From Tribonema minus (lineage: Eukaryota > Sar > Xanthophyceae > Tribonematales > Tribonemataceae): a stretch of 64,000 nt of DNA. A program made the position numbers and the translations under genes. Shown here piece after piece: positions 22,401-31,008 of this stretch (positions are counted from its first letter, which is position 1; every line of letters begins with the position of its first letter). The stretch is from contig JAFCMP010000095.1 in assembly GCA_017506865.1 (NCBI GenBank), forward strand, positions 62,001 to 126,000, in the 5' to 3' direction. The notes beneath the pieces are model-generated. The model worked only from the letters and a program-made list of their open reading frames with translations, ran no database searches and was not told the origin of the DNA.

Positions 22401-25400
22401 ATGTACGAGCATGTACATTCAGTAGTCATGATGTGGCATTGTTATTTGCTGCAAAGCAACGTACCGCACCTTGTGTACGTGGCTCCGCCTACCACTGACA
22501 ATGGCCCTAGCCTTAGCTCATCCTAGCGTTAGGGCCAGGTTTAGTATTTTTTTTCAGACTAGTTCTAGTCCTAGCTAATCCTGACCGCTAACCCGCACCC
22601 ACCCCCCCCACGCGCGTGTTGTGCCCTAGCTAGTCCTAACCCCAACCCTAGCCCCCCCCCCCCCCCCCCCACGCACCTGGGATTTGCTCTAGCCCTAGCT
22701 AGTCCCAACCCAACCCGCACCACATCCCCCCCACGCACCTGGCAAGTTGTTTTCTTGCTAGCTCCAACCCTAGCTAGTCCTAACCCTAGCCCCCCCCCCC
22801 CCCGCCCCCCCCCCGCCCACGCACCTGGTGTAGGAGGCTCCGCCCGGGAGCACGTATCTGACCGCCTTCGGCGCCACAGACAGTTTGCCGGTGGGACCCT
22901 CCACAAGAAAATTGCGCTTGCCATCGCGCTCCGTAACGAGGCCTAGCACCGCCTGCAAGTAAGAATCAGCGTTGGGGGACGCCAAGCATTGGTGAGCGTT
23001 GGTGAGTGTTACCGTTAGAGTTTCTCTCTTTTTGCGCCGATGGATGTAGTGTGTTCGAGGTGGCTCTAACCCTAACCCTAACCCTAACCTTAAATCACGC
23101 GTCTCTGAGACAGTTTGCCGGTGGGACCCTCCAGGAGAAAGTTCCGGTCGCCGTCGCTCCGTAACGAGGCCCAGCACCGCGTGTTAGAGTTAGAATTAGG
23201 GTTGGTGTTTGAGTGAGAGACGCGAAGCGTGAAGGTTATGCCAACCCTAACCCCAACCCTAAACCCAGTCCTGCGGAGCCGCTCGCGGTTTTGGTCTGAA
23301 AGCCAGCCATTGGCCGGTCACATGTGCTGACTGCCTACTACTATCACTGTTGTACATTGGCTCTCTGTGGAGTGCACAGGCCTCAGCCGCATTTGGCCAC
23401 CCTCCCCAACACATCGACCTGTCGCTGATGCCGGTGGGGGATGGAGAGGGGGGGGGGGGGGGGGGGGGCAGTAACCCTCATGTGCTGCTGCCAAGAGGTT
23501 TGCTGTTCGAGGGGCAGGTTGACTGCCCAGACAGTTGTCAATGTCATTCACCGACAATCCCACACTTGGACCCATCACGCTGCTTGCTCTGGCCAGTTGA
23601 AGTATTGCACGGGCAACTTCAACAAGGCAATTGGGTTAGGGTTAAGACTACCGTTAGCCTATCTTTAAGGGGGGCACAGCGGCGCCACAGTCTCCTGGTC
23701 TGGGCTGGCTGCGTTGTGCTGCCGTGCTCAGCGCGGACGCGGTTGAAGTTGCAACTGCAACTGCGCACAGCCCCCCCCCGTCACGCCCGTCTCACAGCGG
23801 ATGGAGCATCAGGGAGCTCGATGGGCGCGCAGCGCTCGAGCTGTGCGGTCAACTTGCGTGCAAGAAGTGCGCTCGGAGATTCAGTTGTGACGGAGCAGAG
23901 GCAGCACATGTTGAGGTTGGGTCCTGGGTGCGCACTGACGTGCCACCTCAGACAGGGTTCGCATCGTGTGTACTAATTCACTTGTTTCTGTTGGCAACAC
24001 ATGCTCGCTTGAATCGTGTCTGCTCGGCTGCTTGATCGACCGCCTCTGGCACGGTGGTGGCGCTATGCGCTGTCAGAGTTGCGCAAAAGCTGATTTGTGT
24101 CCCGCCTGCAGCGCCTGGCGTTGCTGATGACAGCAGTTGCGCAACAGCGCTACGCTTATACGATGGACTTTGATTATACCCCACTTGTGGCTGTGGAACT
24201 GCCATGCTGTAGGGGTGTCGCCTTGTTTTCACTCTTGGATGTAGCATGCAAAGCTTGCATGCCACACCCCGCCCCCCACATCACCCCCCACAAAGCACCC
24301 GCAAGCGACTGTCCCCCACATACTAGCAGGGATACCAAACAATGATGCACTTCCTCGAATCGCAAGGCGGGATGCATTGTGTGTCGCTGAGCATCGGCCG
24401 CCCCCGCTGACCCCAACGCTACCCCTAACCCCTGCATCTTCACGCATCGCGTGAGCCGTCCCCATGAATCACAAACTCATTCAAAGTAACAGCATCGTGC
24501 AGGCCTGGTAAGCACATGCCTTGAGGTCAGGCCTCATCAGGTCAAACATGACCCCTGCAAGCAGCCATTCATTCAAATTATACCTCATTCACTTCGCAGC
24601 ACGTTGGTGATGACTGTACAACGTATCATGACTACTCTCTACATGTCACGACTCCGCCCCAGGCAGCTGCTTCCACCTCAATAAAGGCTGTGAGGTAGGG
24701 GGGAACGCCCTGCAGTCGTCGTGCATTGCGCTCAAGTGGTTGAAGCAGTAGCAATCGCGGTCGCTGCACTGCAGCAAGATGAAGGCGTCGCTTCTTCAAT
24801 GGGCATTCGCGTCCAGAAACCACTTTGTCCGGACGATGACTGCTGTCAAGTCACGATGACGTTTTGGAAGGCGCCTGTCGAATCAGCATGTAGCAGCAGG
24901 CGCTTGCTGTACAGCTGCTGCTCTGCCGCGCAGGTGTGTGCAATATGTGATACCCAGCAGAAGGTGTATGATGTGCAGTCGCTGCACTGCCGCGCATGTG
25001 TATGCACTAATTGGTACCAAGAGGTCGTGCTGCGACGACCGCACGGCTGTGTGTCAGTTTTGACGAGCTTTCCTGCGCGAGCTCATACCTCCTCTGTACA
25101 GCGGCAGACCAGCCGCAATCATTTGCAAGCTCTGTGCGCAGAGCTGGCCACAGCAGTAGTTAGACATCACAGAATCGATGCAAAAACTTCGCAAGCTGTG
25201 GTTCAACTCACTTGGTCACCGGAGTTCCTCTCAAACATGATCAGACAACCGGGCTCTATGTCGAATGCCGCCATGTGCAGCGTCCGTCGCCGTCTCCAGC
25301 TGCAATGATTTTGCGCCACCGCTGCATGACATCGCAACCGCCCTCCGCAAAAGGCTCCTGATAATTGTCTGCTGCTCCCTGACCACGCGTCGCCGATGCC

Positions 25401-25502
25401 GCAACTACTGCTGCTGCTTAATTGCGCGAAGCCAGCACACAGGCCGCAAAGTGAGCAGGACACGACTGCAGCGGCGACGACCCATTTCGCCACCACCACC
25501 AT
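7459..25502 (-). CDS. RNR1: Plastid-targeted RNR1/RNase II-type exoribonuclease
   Basis: Minus-strand exons in transcription order are 25502-25212, 22952-22825, 22271-22171, 21162-21003, 20455-20253, 19670-19327, 17620-17544, 16038-15811, 14940-14845, 13451-13379, 12576-12359, 11281-11134, 9570-9361, 8839-8681 and 7515-7459. All phases agree, giving about 830 residues. The start is the first ATG of an open frame. Its Lys-Trp plus hydrophobic leader ends in CAGFAQ, resembling the bipartite plastid signal of red-lineage algae. The RNB core follows plant RNR1: RVDLTRLKAYAID, DTTEVDDAVSVE, VHIADVSRWVQQGSALD, LPEQSVPMFP, LTYEHVDEML, ELMIMSGE, HWGLGLDGYVQWSSPIRRF, RYWLIEYLRR, then a degenerate S1-like end. 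Three of the four metal-binding Asp are present; the fourth position reads Glu. Known RNR1 trims plastid rRNA 3' ends, and that role is inferred here. The last exon (18 residues) is the least certain. Confidence 0.92.
7709..8575 (-). repeat. Five copies of the 3' edge of RNase exon 8681-8839
   Basis: Decayed copies of the exon end (core CACCTCAGCGGACACCTTGG on the plus strand, which includes the donor) occur at about 7709-7790, 7887-7960, 8138-8215, 8331-8405 and 8511-8575. Several keep a usable GT donor and an open frame reading MTLRLRCAKVSAE. They lie downstream of the real exon in the transcript. Each is separated from the next by CCCTAA-rich text. Confidence 0.9.
8885..8955 (-). repeat. 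Copy of the 5' edge of RNase exon 8681-8839
   Basis: This copies the acceptor and the first 13 or so codons of the exon that starts at 8839. It still reads VIYDILLEERGAVIKHP with a CAG acceptor, about 100 bp upstream of the real start. If used as an acceptor it would remain open into the following intron text. Confidence 0.85.
9059..9136. repeat. 35-bp stem inverted repeat with 8-nt loop
   Basis: The arms 9059-9093 and 9102-9136 are complementary with a single mismatch around the loop TGATCGCG. The stem contains ACCTATACCTGCATACCCCC. It lies in the intron between the RNase exons at 9361 and 8839. Near-perfect pairing over this length stands out against the decayed surroundings and suggests a recent event or a maintained hairpin RNA or element. 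Confidence 0.9.
9190..9254. repeat. Inverted pair of RNase exon-end copies
   Basis: The right arm (9222-9254) is a direct echo of the 3' end of the exon at 9361-9570 (plus-strand core TTGCCGCCCCT...CCCTGTTGTCATT). The left arm (9190-9221) is the same sequence inverted. Together they make an imperfect hairpin of about 32 bp. It is the only inverted exon echo I noticed. Confidence 0.8.
9680..10410 (-). repeat. Five copies of the 5' edge of RNase exon 9361-9570
   Basis: Copies of the acceptor and exon start (protein VKRWLHGQTPL) occur at about 9680-9785, 9920-9990, 10115-10190, 10225-10295 and 10365-10410. The copy nearest the exon extends furthest into coding text and the farthest is shortest. 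Spacers are rich in GAAGTTGAAGTT/CAACTTCAAC. Confidence 0.88.
10556..11075 (-). repeat. Four copies of the 3' edge of RNase exon 11134-11281, including its GC donor
   Basis: The exon end encoding SSPIRRFNDLVVHWQ and the following GCAAG donor are repeated at about 10556-10625, 10730-10800, 10904-10960 and 11005-11075. All four copies preserve the TTGCC / TGCCAG(T/C)GCAC junction with a GC rather than a GT donor. Confidence 0.88.
12687..13235 (-). repeat. Four copies of the 5' edge of RNase exon 12359-12576
   Basis: Copies of the acceptor and the codons VVPDAAAEDGRG lie at about 12690, 12853, 13028 and 13185. Compared with the exon over 43 nt (12538-12580), I count about 0, 1, 5 and 9 differences in order of distance. 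Many are G-to-A or C-to-T changes. This is the clearest age gradient in the window. Confidence 0.92.
13915..14765 (-). repeat. Six copies of the 3' edge of RNase exon 14845-14940
   Basis: The exon end encoding MAVEGGEEWELGRL, with its donor, recurs near 13919, 13985, 14170, 14345, 14540 and 14698. Copies are separated by CCCTAA/CCCTAG-rich text. Acceptor-side echoes of the same exon lie at 15123-15180. Confidence 0.88.
15457..15555 (-). repeat. Copy of the 3' edge of RNase exon 15811-16038
   Basis: About 100 bp matches the exon end (plus-strand core GTACGTGACCACAATCGTGC through GCCCATCCTGAGCGCTGGGCACGG) with few changes. Acceptor-side copies of the same exon occur at 16335-16425 and 16503-16540. 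Confidence 0.88.
17192..17238. repeat. Head-to-head TTAGGG/CCCTAA junction
   Basis: TTAGGG units meet CCCTAA units at GGCTTAACCC, forming a near-palindrome in the RNase intron between exons at 17544 and 16038. A second such junction lies at 19157-19209. Inverted telomere repeats of this kind can arise by end-to-end fusion or foldback repair. Confidence 0.88.
17322..17402. repeat. Second dispersed intronic element, copy 1
   Basis: This matches 54681-54765 at roughly 80% by eye. Shared blocks are AAAAGATCGT.GAGCTCTA, GACAAGG, and CCAATAACCG.GGTCGCCGCTG. Both copies lie in introns of minus-strand genes. No open frame or known RNA fold was recognised. Confidence 0.75.
17750..18100 (-). repeat. 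Copies of the 5' edge of RNase exon 17544-17620
   Basis: Acceptor-side copies (plus-strand core CTCTACGCTCACGGCGTCGTCCACCTGCGG) occur near 17765, 17935 and 18053. The exon itself carries the DDAVSVE active-site segment, and the copies keep parts of it. Confidence 0.8.
18545..18580. repeat. ATTT microsatellite
   Basis: About nine ATTT units with one variant form an AT-rich island in otherwise GC-rich intron sequence. Confidence 0.85.
18750..19255 (-). repeat. Three copies of the 3' edge of RNase exon 19327-19670
   Basis: Copies at about 18750-18810, 18895-19045 and 19210-19255 repeat the exon end encoding LKAYAIDSADTTE, which contains the first catalytic Asp. The middle copy spans about 150 bp and keeps a GTGCGC donor. 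An acceptor-side copy of the same exon is at 19735-19830. Confidence 0.88.
19157..19209. repeat. Second head-to-head TTAGGG/CCCTAA junction
   Basis: Six TTAGGG-type units run directly into CCCTAACCCTAA, between an exon echo (19210-19255) and upstream intron text. Confidence 0.88.
19975..20185 (-). repeat. Two copies of the 3' edge of RNase exon 20253-20455
   Basis: Copies of the exon end and GTGGGTATG donor (plus-strand core CCGGCTTCGGACAGGGCGCC) lie at about 19975-20050 and 20090-20185. The 5' edge of the same exon is echoed at 20580-20690 and 20845-20890. Confidence 0.88.
21220..21400 (-). repeat. Three copies of the 5' edge of RNase exon 21003-21162
   Basis: The acceptor plus GGGGCCCTTCC-type exon start (protein LLEGPLT) repeats near 21220, 21283 and 21355 with a period of about 70 bp, together with the same intron text (GAGAAAGAYGAGGGAGGGA). 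Confidence 0.85.
21905..22110 (-). repeat. Two copies of the 3' edge of RNase exon 22171-22271
   Basis: The exon end (plus-strand core GTGTGCACGAGCGTTTCCTCG; protein DEETLVHTAWELL) recurs at 22030-22110 and 21905-21985 with donors intact. Either could mimic the real exon in an automatic gene model. I chose the most upstream copy because it alone has a good polypyrimidine tract and an in-phase acceptor. Confidence 0.85.
23105..23185 (-). repeat. Copy of the 5' edge of RNase exon 22825-22952
   Basis: This matches the first half of the exon (plus-strand core GACAGTTTGCCGGTGGGACC) with few changes. A CCCTAA array (23069-23093) lies between it and the real exon. Confidence 0.85.
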
Positions 25503-25606
25503 GTGGGCCACCTCGGTTCCTTCTGCATGTCACCTTCTTCAGCTACTGGACGCACTTCAACTTCCTACTGATAAGCTGCGCAGGCAAGCACAGCACCGGT
25601 GTGCCC
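25503..25606. promoter_or_regulatory. Compact divergent start region
   Basis: Only 104 bp separate the start codon of the minus-strand RNase gene (25502) from that of the plus-strand thioredoxin-fold gene (25607). If neither gene has a distant 5' non-coding exon, this segment must hold both promoters and leaders. No TATA box is visible. Confidence 0.5.
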
Positions 25607-28600
25607 ATGCGTGTGCTGCTAGGGCTGGTGGTGCTGCTGCTGGCGGCGAGGCCATCGATGGCTGGACGGGGAGCTGGAGCGGCTCGGTCGCCTGCAGCTA
25701 TCGCCAGATCTAGAGCAAGGCTGGCCCTGCTGACACACGAGCACGTCTCGCAGCAGCTCAGCAGCCTGGAGGGATACGCGGTGGTGAGTTGCATGGCTGT
25801 TGTCTGAAGCTATGCCCTGCAATGGCTTCCTCGCTGCGCGGCTGCGCCAGGGTTGTGATATTTGGACTCTGAGCTCTGCTTCCGACTAGACTAAGCCTTA
25901 CCACAGGTTCCATTGTTATTACCGCTGATTGCGAGACGCACCGATGCAATAAGGGCACTTGTGCAACGCGGCTGTCTTCAAAACATTTTTCCTGGCCTGT
26001 CTCACAATTTCGAGTCGCAGGTAATGAAACCAGTAATGCAGAACGTGAGCGCTGGCGTTAGTGTGTCCTGTTTGGCACACAGATGGCAAGGGAACAGCAA
26101 GGCACAGCGCTTGTCCTCATCAATCATCCTGCAGCTACATGCATGAACGATGCTGACAGTGGCCACAGGCACAGGTAGGACCACTGTGCAAACCTCCCAA
26201 ACAACTTCGTGCAAGAGGCTTCCCAAAGGTTGACTCCCATGACCATGACTGACCCGACTCTAACCTATACGTCTGATACACTACAGCGGCACTTTCACTT
26301 GCCCGCCGATGGCCTGCTGAGCAGTGGTCCGGCACAACGACTTTTGCACAAATAACCTTTGCGCATACTCAAAGACCACTGTAGCGCATGCTCTTTCACG
26401 ATGAACCTCCGCGTGCGCCGCTGAAAACCTACGTACAGTGTGGTTCGAAACGGTCGACCCGCCGTTGACTTTCCTGCAGCCAGGTTCATGGACCGCCTGG
26501 CGGAGTCACTGCAAGCCGAATACTATTGGCTGCGATCATCTTAATGGCTTCTTGCTCAAAAAGCCATCGGAAGGGATCAGGACAGCTGAAAGACAGCGCC
26601 ACGTGCTGCGCTGCGCGCTTGCTGCTGCGCCCCCCGCTGAGCGCTGTGCACTCGCCGCTCTGCCAAACCCGAACCCAAATGATGCTTTCCGCGTCTTGCA
26701 GCTGCGTGACGATGGCCCAGCCCTAACCCTAATCATGCTTGCCGTGCGTTGCAGCCGCAGGACGATGATGCGTTCTGTGTGCACTTGCCGCCCTGCCTAA
26801 CCCTAACCCTAACTCTCCGCGTCTTGCAGCTGCACGGCAGTGCCACCTGCCGAGCGATGCGCACTCGCTGCCCCGCTCAACGACATGTCAACGATGCGTC
26901 TTTGCATGACAGCGCCTGGCCTTAGCCCAACCAGTGCTCTCTGCCCGTCGGCCTGATCCCAATGCTCTCTGCGTCTCACATGACCCTAGCCGTTGCCCCG
27001 ATGCTCTCTTACGCCAGAGTTAGGGGTAGGGCTGACGACTTGCCTGACCCCCCCACTCTAACCCCAGTGCTCTCTGCGTCCACGCAGTTCTTTACCTTCA
27101 GCCCCAACCCTCCCTGTGTCTCACCGCTGCACAAGGCGCCGGACCCATCCCTCACTTCAAGTGTAACCCTAGCTAGCCCTGATGATGCTCTTTGCACTTC
27201 AATGACCCTCACTTTTGCGTCTCGCATTACTTCGTGTTCAGTCCCAACCCTCTCAGTGTCTCACCGCTGCACACGGCGCCTGACCCAGCCCTAGCCACAC
27301 TTCAACCCTAGCCTCAATGACGCTCTGCGCACTTCGCAGCTGGCTCAGAGTCTAACCCTAGCTCTGATGATGCTCAACCTCACTTCGCAGCTGGAGGACA
27401 GCGCCACGTGCCCGCAGCACATGTCGGAGAACGCGACGCTGCGCGCGCTGCACGCCGCCGTCGACTTGTGCCCCAGCCCTTTCTACAGGTGTGTGTGTGT
27501 GTGCATGTGTGAGTGCGCGCGTGTGTGTGCTCATATGCGGGCCACGCTGAAACCTACACATGTGAGGCACGTCCGCACTTCAATGCTCTGTGCGCCAGCG
27601 CTCGTCCGAACAATACGTGCGTGCATGTGGATCGTATGCTTCAGTGTGAAAGGGGCACGCTGAAAGTGAAGTGCGCGAGGCACGTCCCAACTTCAACGCT
27701 GGGTACAGTGGCGGGAGGCGGCTGCACATTGCACGGTGGCCTGCGATTCAGAGACACTTCTGAGGCATGTCGCAACTTCAACAATCACGGATTGCACGCC
27801 GCACACTGCGCAGTGGTAAGCTGTACAGCAGAGTCAGGGGTTAGGGTTAGGGTTAGGGTTAGGGTTAGGCGCACCGCACGCGGAGTCTGAAAACTGCTGG
27901 ACGCAGTGCAGCAGCAGCAGCCGCTTCTGGTGGTCGCAGACCGTGCGCACCCTCTGAGCGTGCGTAACACTTTGCATGCCCCTTCACCAGGCACCTTGCC
28001 ACTGCGGTACGTACAGACGCGTTTATATGTGTCCACCATCAGGTACCTAGCTGCTGAGGTGACGTCATATCGCGTCGGTACCCGTATCTCGTACCTGCCA
28101 CAGTCATATGCCTTTGTCGATGCTCAGGAGAGCTGAGCGCTGCCCCCCCTCCCCCTTATTACCCTCAGGCGTCCCCAAGATTGCCGTCGCTACGCATGCC
28201 GCACACTGCAGGGTACTTCAAGAAAGCGAAGCAGCCAGACTTCAACCTGGCCTCGTCGCAACAGCCGTTGTCGATGCTCAGCTCTCCCCTCCCACCTTGC
28301 TACCAGTAGATTTCTTCAATGAGCACAAATGCAAGGCTTGCCTTACCTCATCACGACCTCATTGCAGCTGCCTGCATTAACCCCACCCCCCCACGCATAT
28401 TTTACAAATTTAGTAGATTACCTCAGTTACTGAGACAGCAAGGCTAACCTGATCATATCCTTAGTCGCAGCTGCCTGCATCGATGCTGACCCCTCCCCCC
28501 CTGCCCACCCCCCCTACCCGCCCCCCTCCCCCCCCCCCTGCCCCCCCAGACTGCGCGAAATACACCCGCGCCACCTCGTCTGGACGGAGCCGGACGAAGA

Positions 28601-30839
28601 TGAGGACGCAGACTCCGAAGAACATTCCCTAGAACCTTCCTCCTCATCGGGAACGGCGCCCGCGCGCAGCGGCGGCGGCGGCAGGCGCAATAAGGCGGCG
28701 GCGAGTGACCCCAACAATTCGTTCGTCGGTTTCCTCATGAGCGCGCGCGGCGAGTACTTCAGCCAGGAGATGGAGGCGGTGGTGGCGGCGCTCGCGCCGG
28801 CGTTTCCGGGGGTGTGGTTCGTGCGCGCGGAGGGCGCGGAGTTCACGCGGTTCACGGCGCAGTACATGGTGAGTCCACGGCGCAGTCGCGCAGTACACGT
28901 TGCGGCTCTGACTCAACAGCACGTGACTCGGTTAATGCGCCATCACGGCGTGGTACAGAGGTGGTGGTGGCAGCGCTCGCGCCGGCGTTCCCGGGGGTGT
29001 GGTTCGTGCGCGCGGCGGGCGCGGAGTTTACGCGGTTCACGGCGCAGTACATGGTGAGTCCACTGTGCTTTAGTTGATGCTTTATGGCTCAATCGCGACC
29101 CATGTAGCATATTGTTCATGACAGTAAAACGGGCAGTAAACGGGCAGTACACAGACAGTACATGGGCAGTACACAGACTCCGTACATGCATGGTGAGTTG
29201 CCGGCTCAGTCGCGCAGTACACACGAGTACACACGAGTTTCGTGCAAATGTTGGCCGGCTTGAAACTGAAGTTGCTGCGCGTTTGACCACCGAGACACGC
29301 AAGCGCGGACGACAAAATAACGGGCGTGGTTCGTGCGTGCGGAGGGCTCGGCGTTCACGCGGTTCACGGCGCAGTACATGGTGAGTCCACGGCGCAGTCG
29401 CACAGTACTCACGAGTTTTATGCAAGTTTGGGCCGGCTTGAAATTGAAATCAGTGCATGTTTGACACTCAGAACGCGCAAGCGCAGAGGACAACATGATG
29501 GGTATGGTTTGTGCGCACAGAGGGCGCGGAGTTCACGCGGTTCACGGCGCAGTACATGGTGAGTCCACAGCGTAGTACACACACAGTACGCTTGCCAATG
29601 TAGGGCGGCGTGAAACTGAAGTTTGCGCGTGACTGACCACCGACAGTACACATACCTCGTACAGGCGCAGTCGTCACCGCGAGCGAGAGCTCGAAGCCGG
29701 CTGCTGTTCACCCTTTCTGCCTGCTCCGCTGCATGAGCGTTGGCATACCGTGACACTTCATTGTTGAAGTACACCAAAGCGGCCGTGGATTATATTCATT
29801 GCGTACTCACTGCTCGTCAGCGCAAGCCTAACCACCCTAACCTTACCGCAGTTTTGCAGATTCCAGCACAACCCTAACCCCGCCCAGAACCCCGTCTCAA
29901 CCCTGGCCTGACTTCAACTGCGTGTATTGGCGTGCATACTGCTTCATTGTTGACGTACATGAAAGCAGCCAGCGTTCACTTGCATGCGCTGCATGCCAGC
30001 GCAACCATTACATCAACTTTACCTTAACGCTAACTCAAAACCCTAAATGCAGGTGCGAGGATTCCCGCGGCTGCTGCTGTTCAAGGGGGGGCGGCTGCAG
30101 GGGCAGTACAGGCAGTACACGGGCAGTACACCAACAGTACAAAAAAAATAACTTCTTGACCCTTGGCCTGGCCTGATTTCAACTGCAGGTGCGGGGATTC
30201 CCGCGGCTGCTGCTGTTCAAGGGCGGGCGATTGCAGGGGCAGTACAGGGGGGAGAGGCACGCTGCGACGGTGGCGGCGTGGCTGGCAGCACTCAGCGACC
30301 AGCTCCCTAGGTACGTATAACATTTGGACTTTGCCTAGGAGTAGGGCTAGGGCTAGGGCTAGGGTCAGGGCTCATGGCGTGGCTGGCAGCGCTCAGCAAC
30401 CAGCTGCCTGGACAGGCGTCCCCAGTGCACTTCCTGCCCCCCCTGAGCCATCTGTATGCTGCTGCCGCCGCTGCTGCTGCGCCAGGGCCGCGGTGCTGCC
30501 GCCGCGTGCGCCGCCGCCGCAGCGCACGCCCGCTCACGCATTGATGTTCTCAGTGCACTCCCCGCATGTCGCCGCCCTGCTGCTGCTGCTGCGCCTAGAT
30601 TGCCTCCAACACGTGTTGTCGCTCACCGATGCAACCGCCGCCGCCGCCGCTACTGCTGCTGCTGCGCCAGGGCCGCGGTGCTGCCGCCGCGCGCGCCGCC
30701 GCCGCGCGCGCTGCGCCTCGACGACGCGCGGCTGTGGGCTGCGGCCGCGTACGTCGCGCTCAACGTGCTGCTCTTCGCGCTGCGGCGGCGCTGGCCGCGC
30801 GAGGCGGCGCCGAGCGCGGGGGACGAACGCCGCCCATGA
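25607..30839 (+). CDS. Membrane-anchored thioredoxin-fold protein without CxxC (TXNDC15/APR-like type)
   Basis: The exons are 25607-25783, 25907-26020 (less certain), 27391-27488, 28550-28868, 30189-30310 and 30671-30839 (TGA). Phases agree throughout, giving about 330 residues. The N-terminus is a signal peptide (MRVLLGLVVLLLAARPSMAG). The middle has a Ser/Gly/Asp-rich linker and then a thioredoxin fold: FVGFLMSARGEYF at the active-site position, AFPGVWFVRAEG, and the cis-proline strand VRGFPRLLLFKGG followed by YRGERHAATVAAWL. A helix LWAAAAYVALNVLLFAL and a basic tail end the protein, so it is likely a type I protein of the secretory pathway. The active-site loop has no cysteine, so redox activity is unlikely; a binding or chaperone role is inferred. 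Family resemblance rests on architecture (thioredoxin domain, then membrane helix). A further exon between 26020 and 27391 cannot be excluded. Confidence 0.8.
26580..27345 (+). repeat. Weak copies of the 5' edge of exon 27391-27488
   Basis: Fragments resembling the CGCAGCTGGAGGACAGCGCC exon start occur near 26580, 26695, 26751, 26826 and 27331 in the intron before it. They are separated by CCCTAA-rich and CTCTGCGTCTC-rich text. These copies are short and strongly decayed, so this is my least certain echo set. Confidence 0.5.
28955..29575 (+). repeat. Three copies of the 3' edge of exon 28550-28868
   Basis: Copies of the exon end (core TTCACGCGGTTCACGGCGCA, then GTACATG and a GTGAGTCCAC donor) lie at 28960-29065, 29325-29405 and 29500-29575. 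The nearest covers about 90 bp of exon and the farther two about 60-65 bp. All keep the GTGAGT donor and an open frame into it, so each could act as a donor or pseudo-exon end. Confidence 0.92.
30046..30110 (+). repeat. Copy of the 5' edge of exon 30189-30310
   Basis: The acceptor and first 20 or so codons (GTGCGAGGATTCCCGCGGCT...) are repeated about 140 bp ahead of the real exon with very few changes. A donor-side copy of the same exon lies at 30373-30420. The start of the last exon is copied at 30474-30530. Confidence 0.88.
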
Positions 30840-30855
30840 GGAGTGATACATACAT

Positions 30856-31008
30856 ATGCCGCCGCTGCCGCCGCCGCGTTATCTGGTGTCGCTCGGGGCA
30901 GCTGTGCCGGTGGCGATGGTGCTTCTGGCGACGCTGCTGCTGACGCGGTATATATATATGTGCTGGGAGGGGGTTTACGGAGATGCGACGCGTCCGGGCG
31001 GGAGCTGA
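30856..31008 (+). CDS. Possible 50-residue membrane ORF
   Basis: A short open frame (ATG to TGA) starts 17 bp after the stop of the thioredoxin-fold gene. It encodes a Pro-rich start, a hydrophobic segment (VAMVLLATLLLTRYIYM) and a short tail. It may be a decayed echo of the preceding terminal exon, which also has Pro residues followed by a membrane helix, or part of its 3' UTR. No independent support exists. Confidence 0.2.
   Translation: MPPLPPPRYLVSLGAAVPVAMVLLATLLLTRYIYMCWEGVYGDATRPGGS

Noticed and set aside
26440-26465. TTCGAAACGGTCGA resembling a tRNA T-arm
   Set aside because: No matching acceptor stem, D-arm or A box upstream. No convincing tRNA was found anywhere in the window.
27488-27530. 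GT-rich run as a possible Z-DNA regulatory element
   Set aside because: It starts at a splice donor and is most simply a microsatellite grown from the GTGTGT donor.
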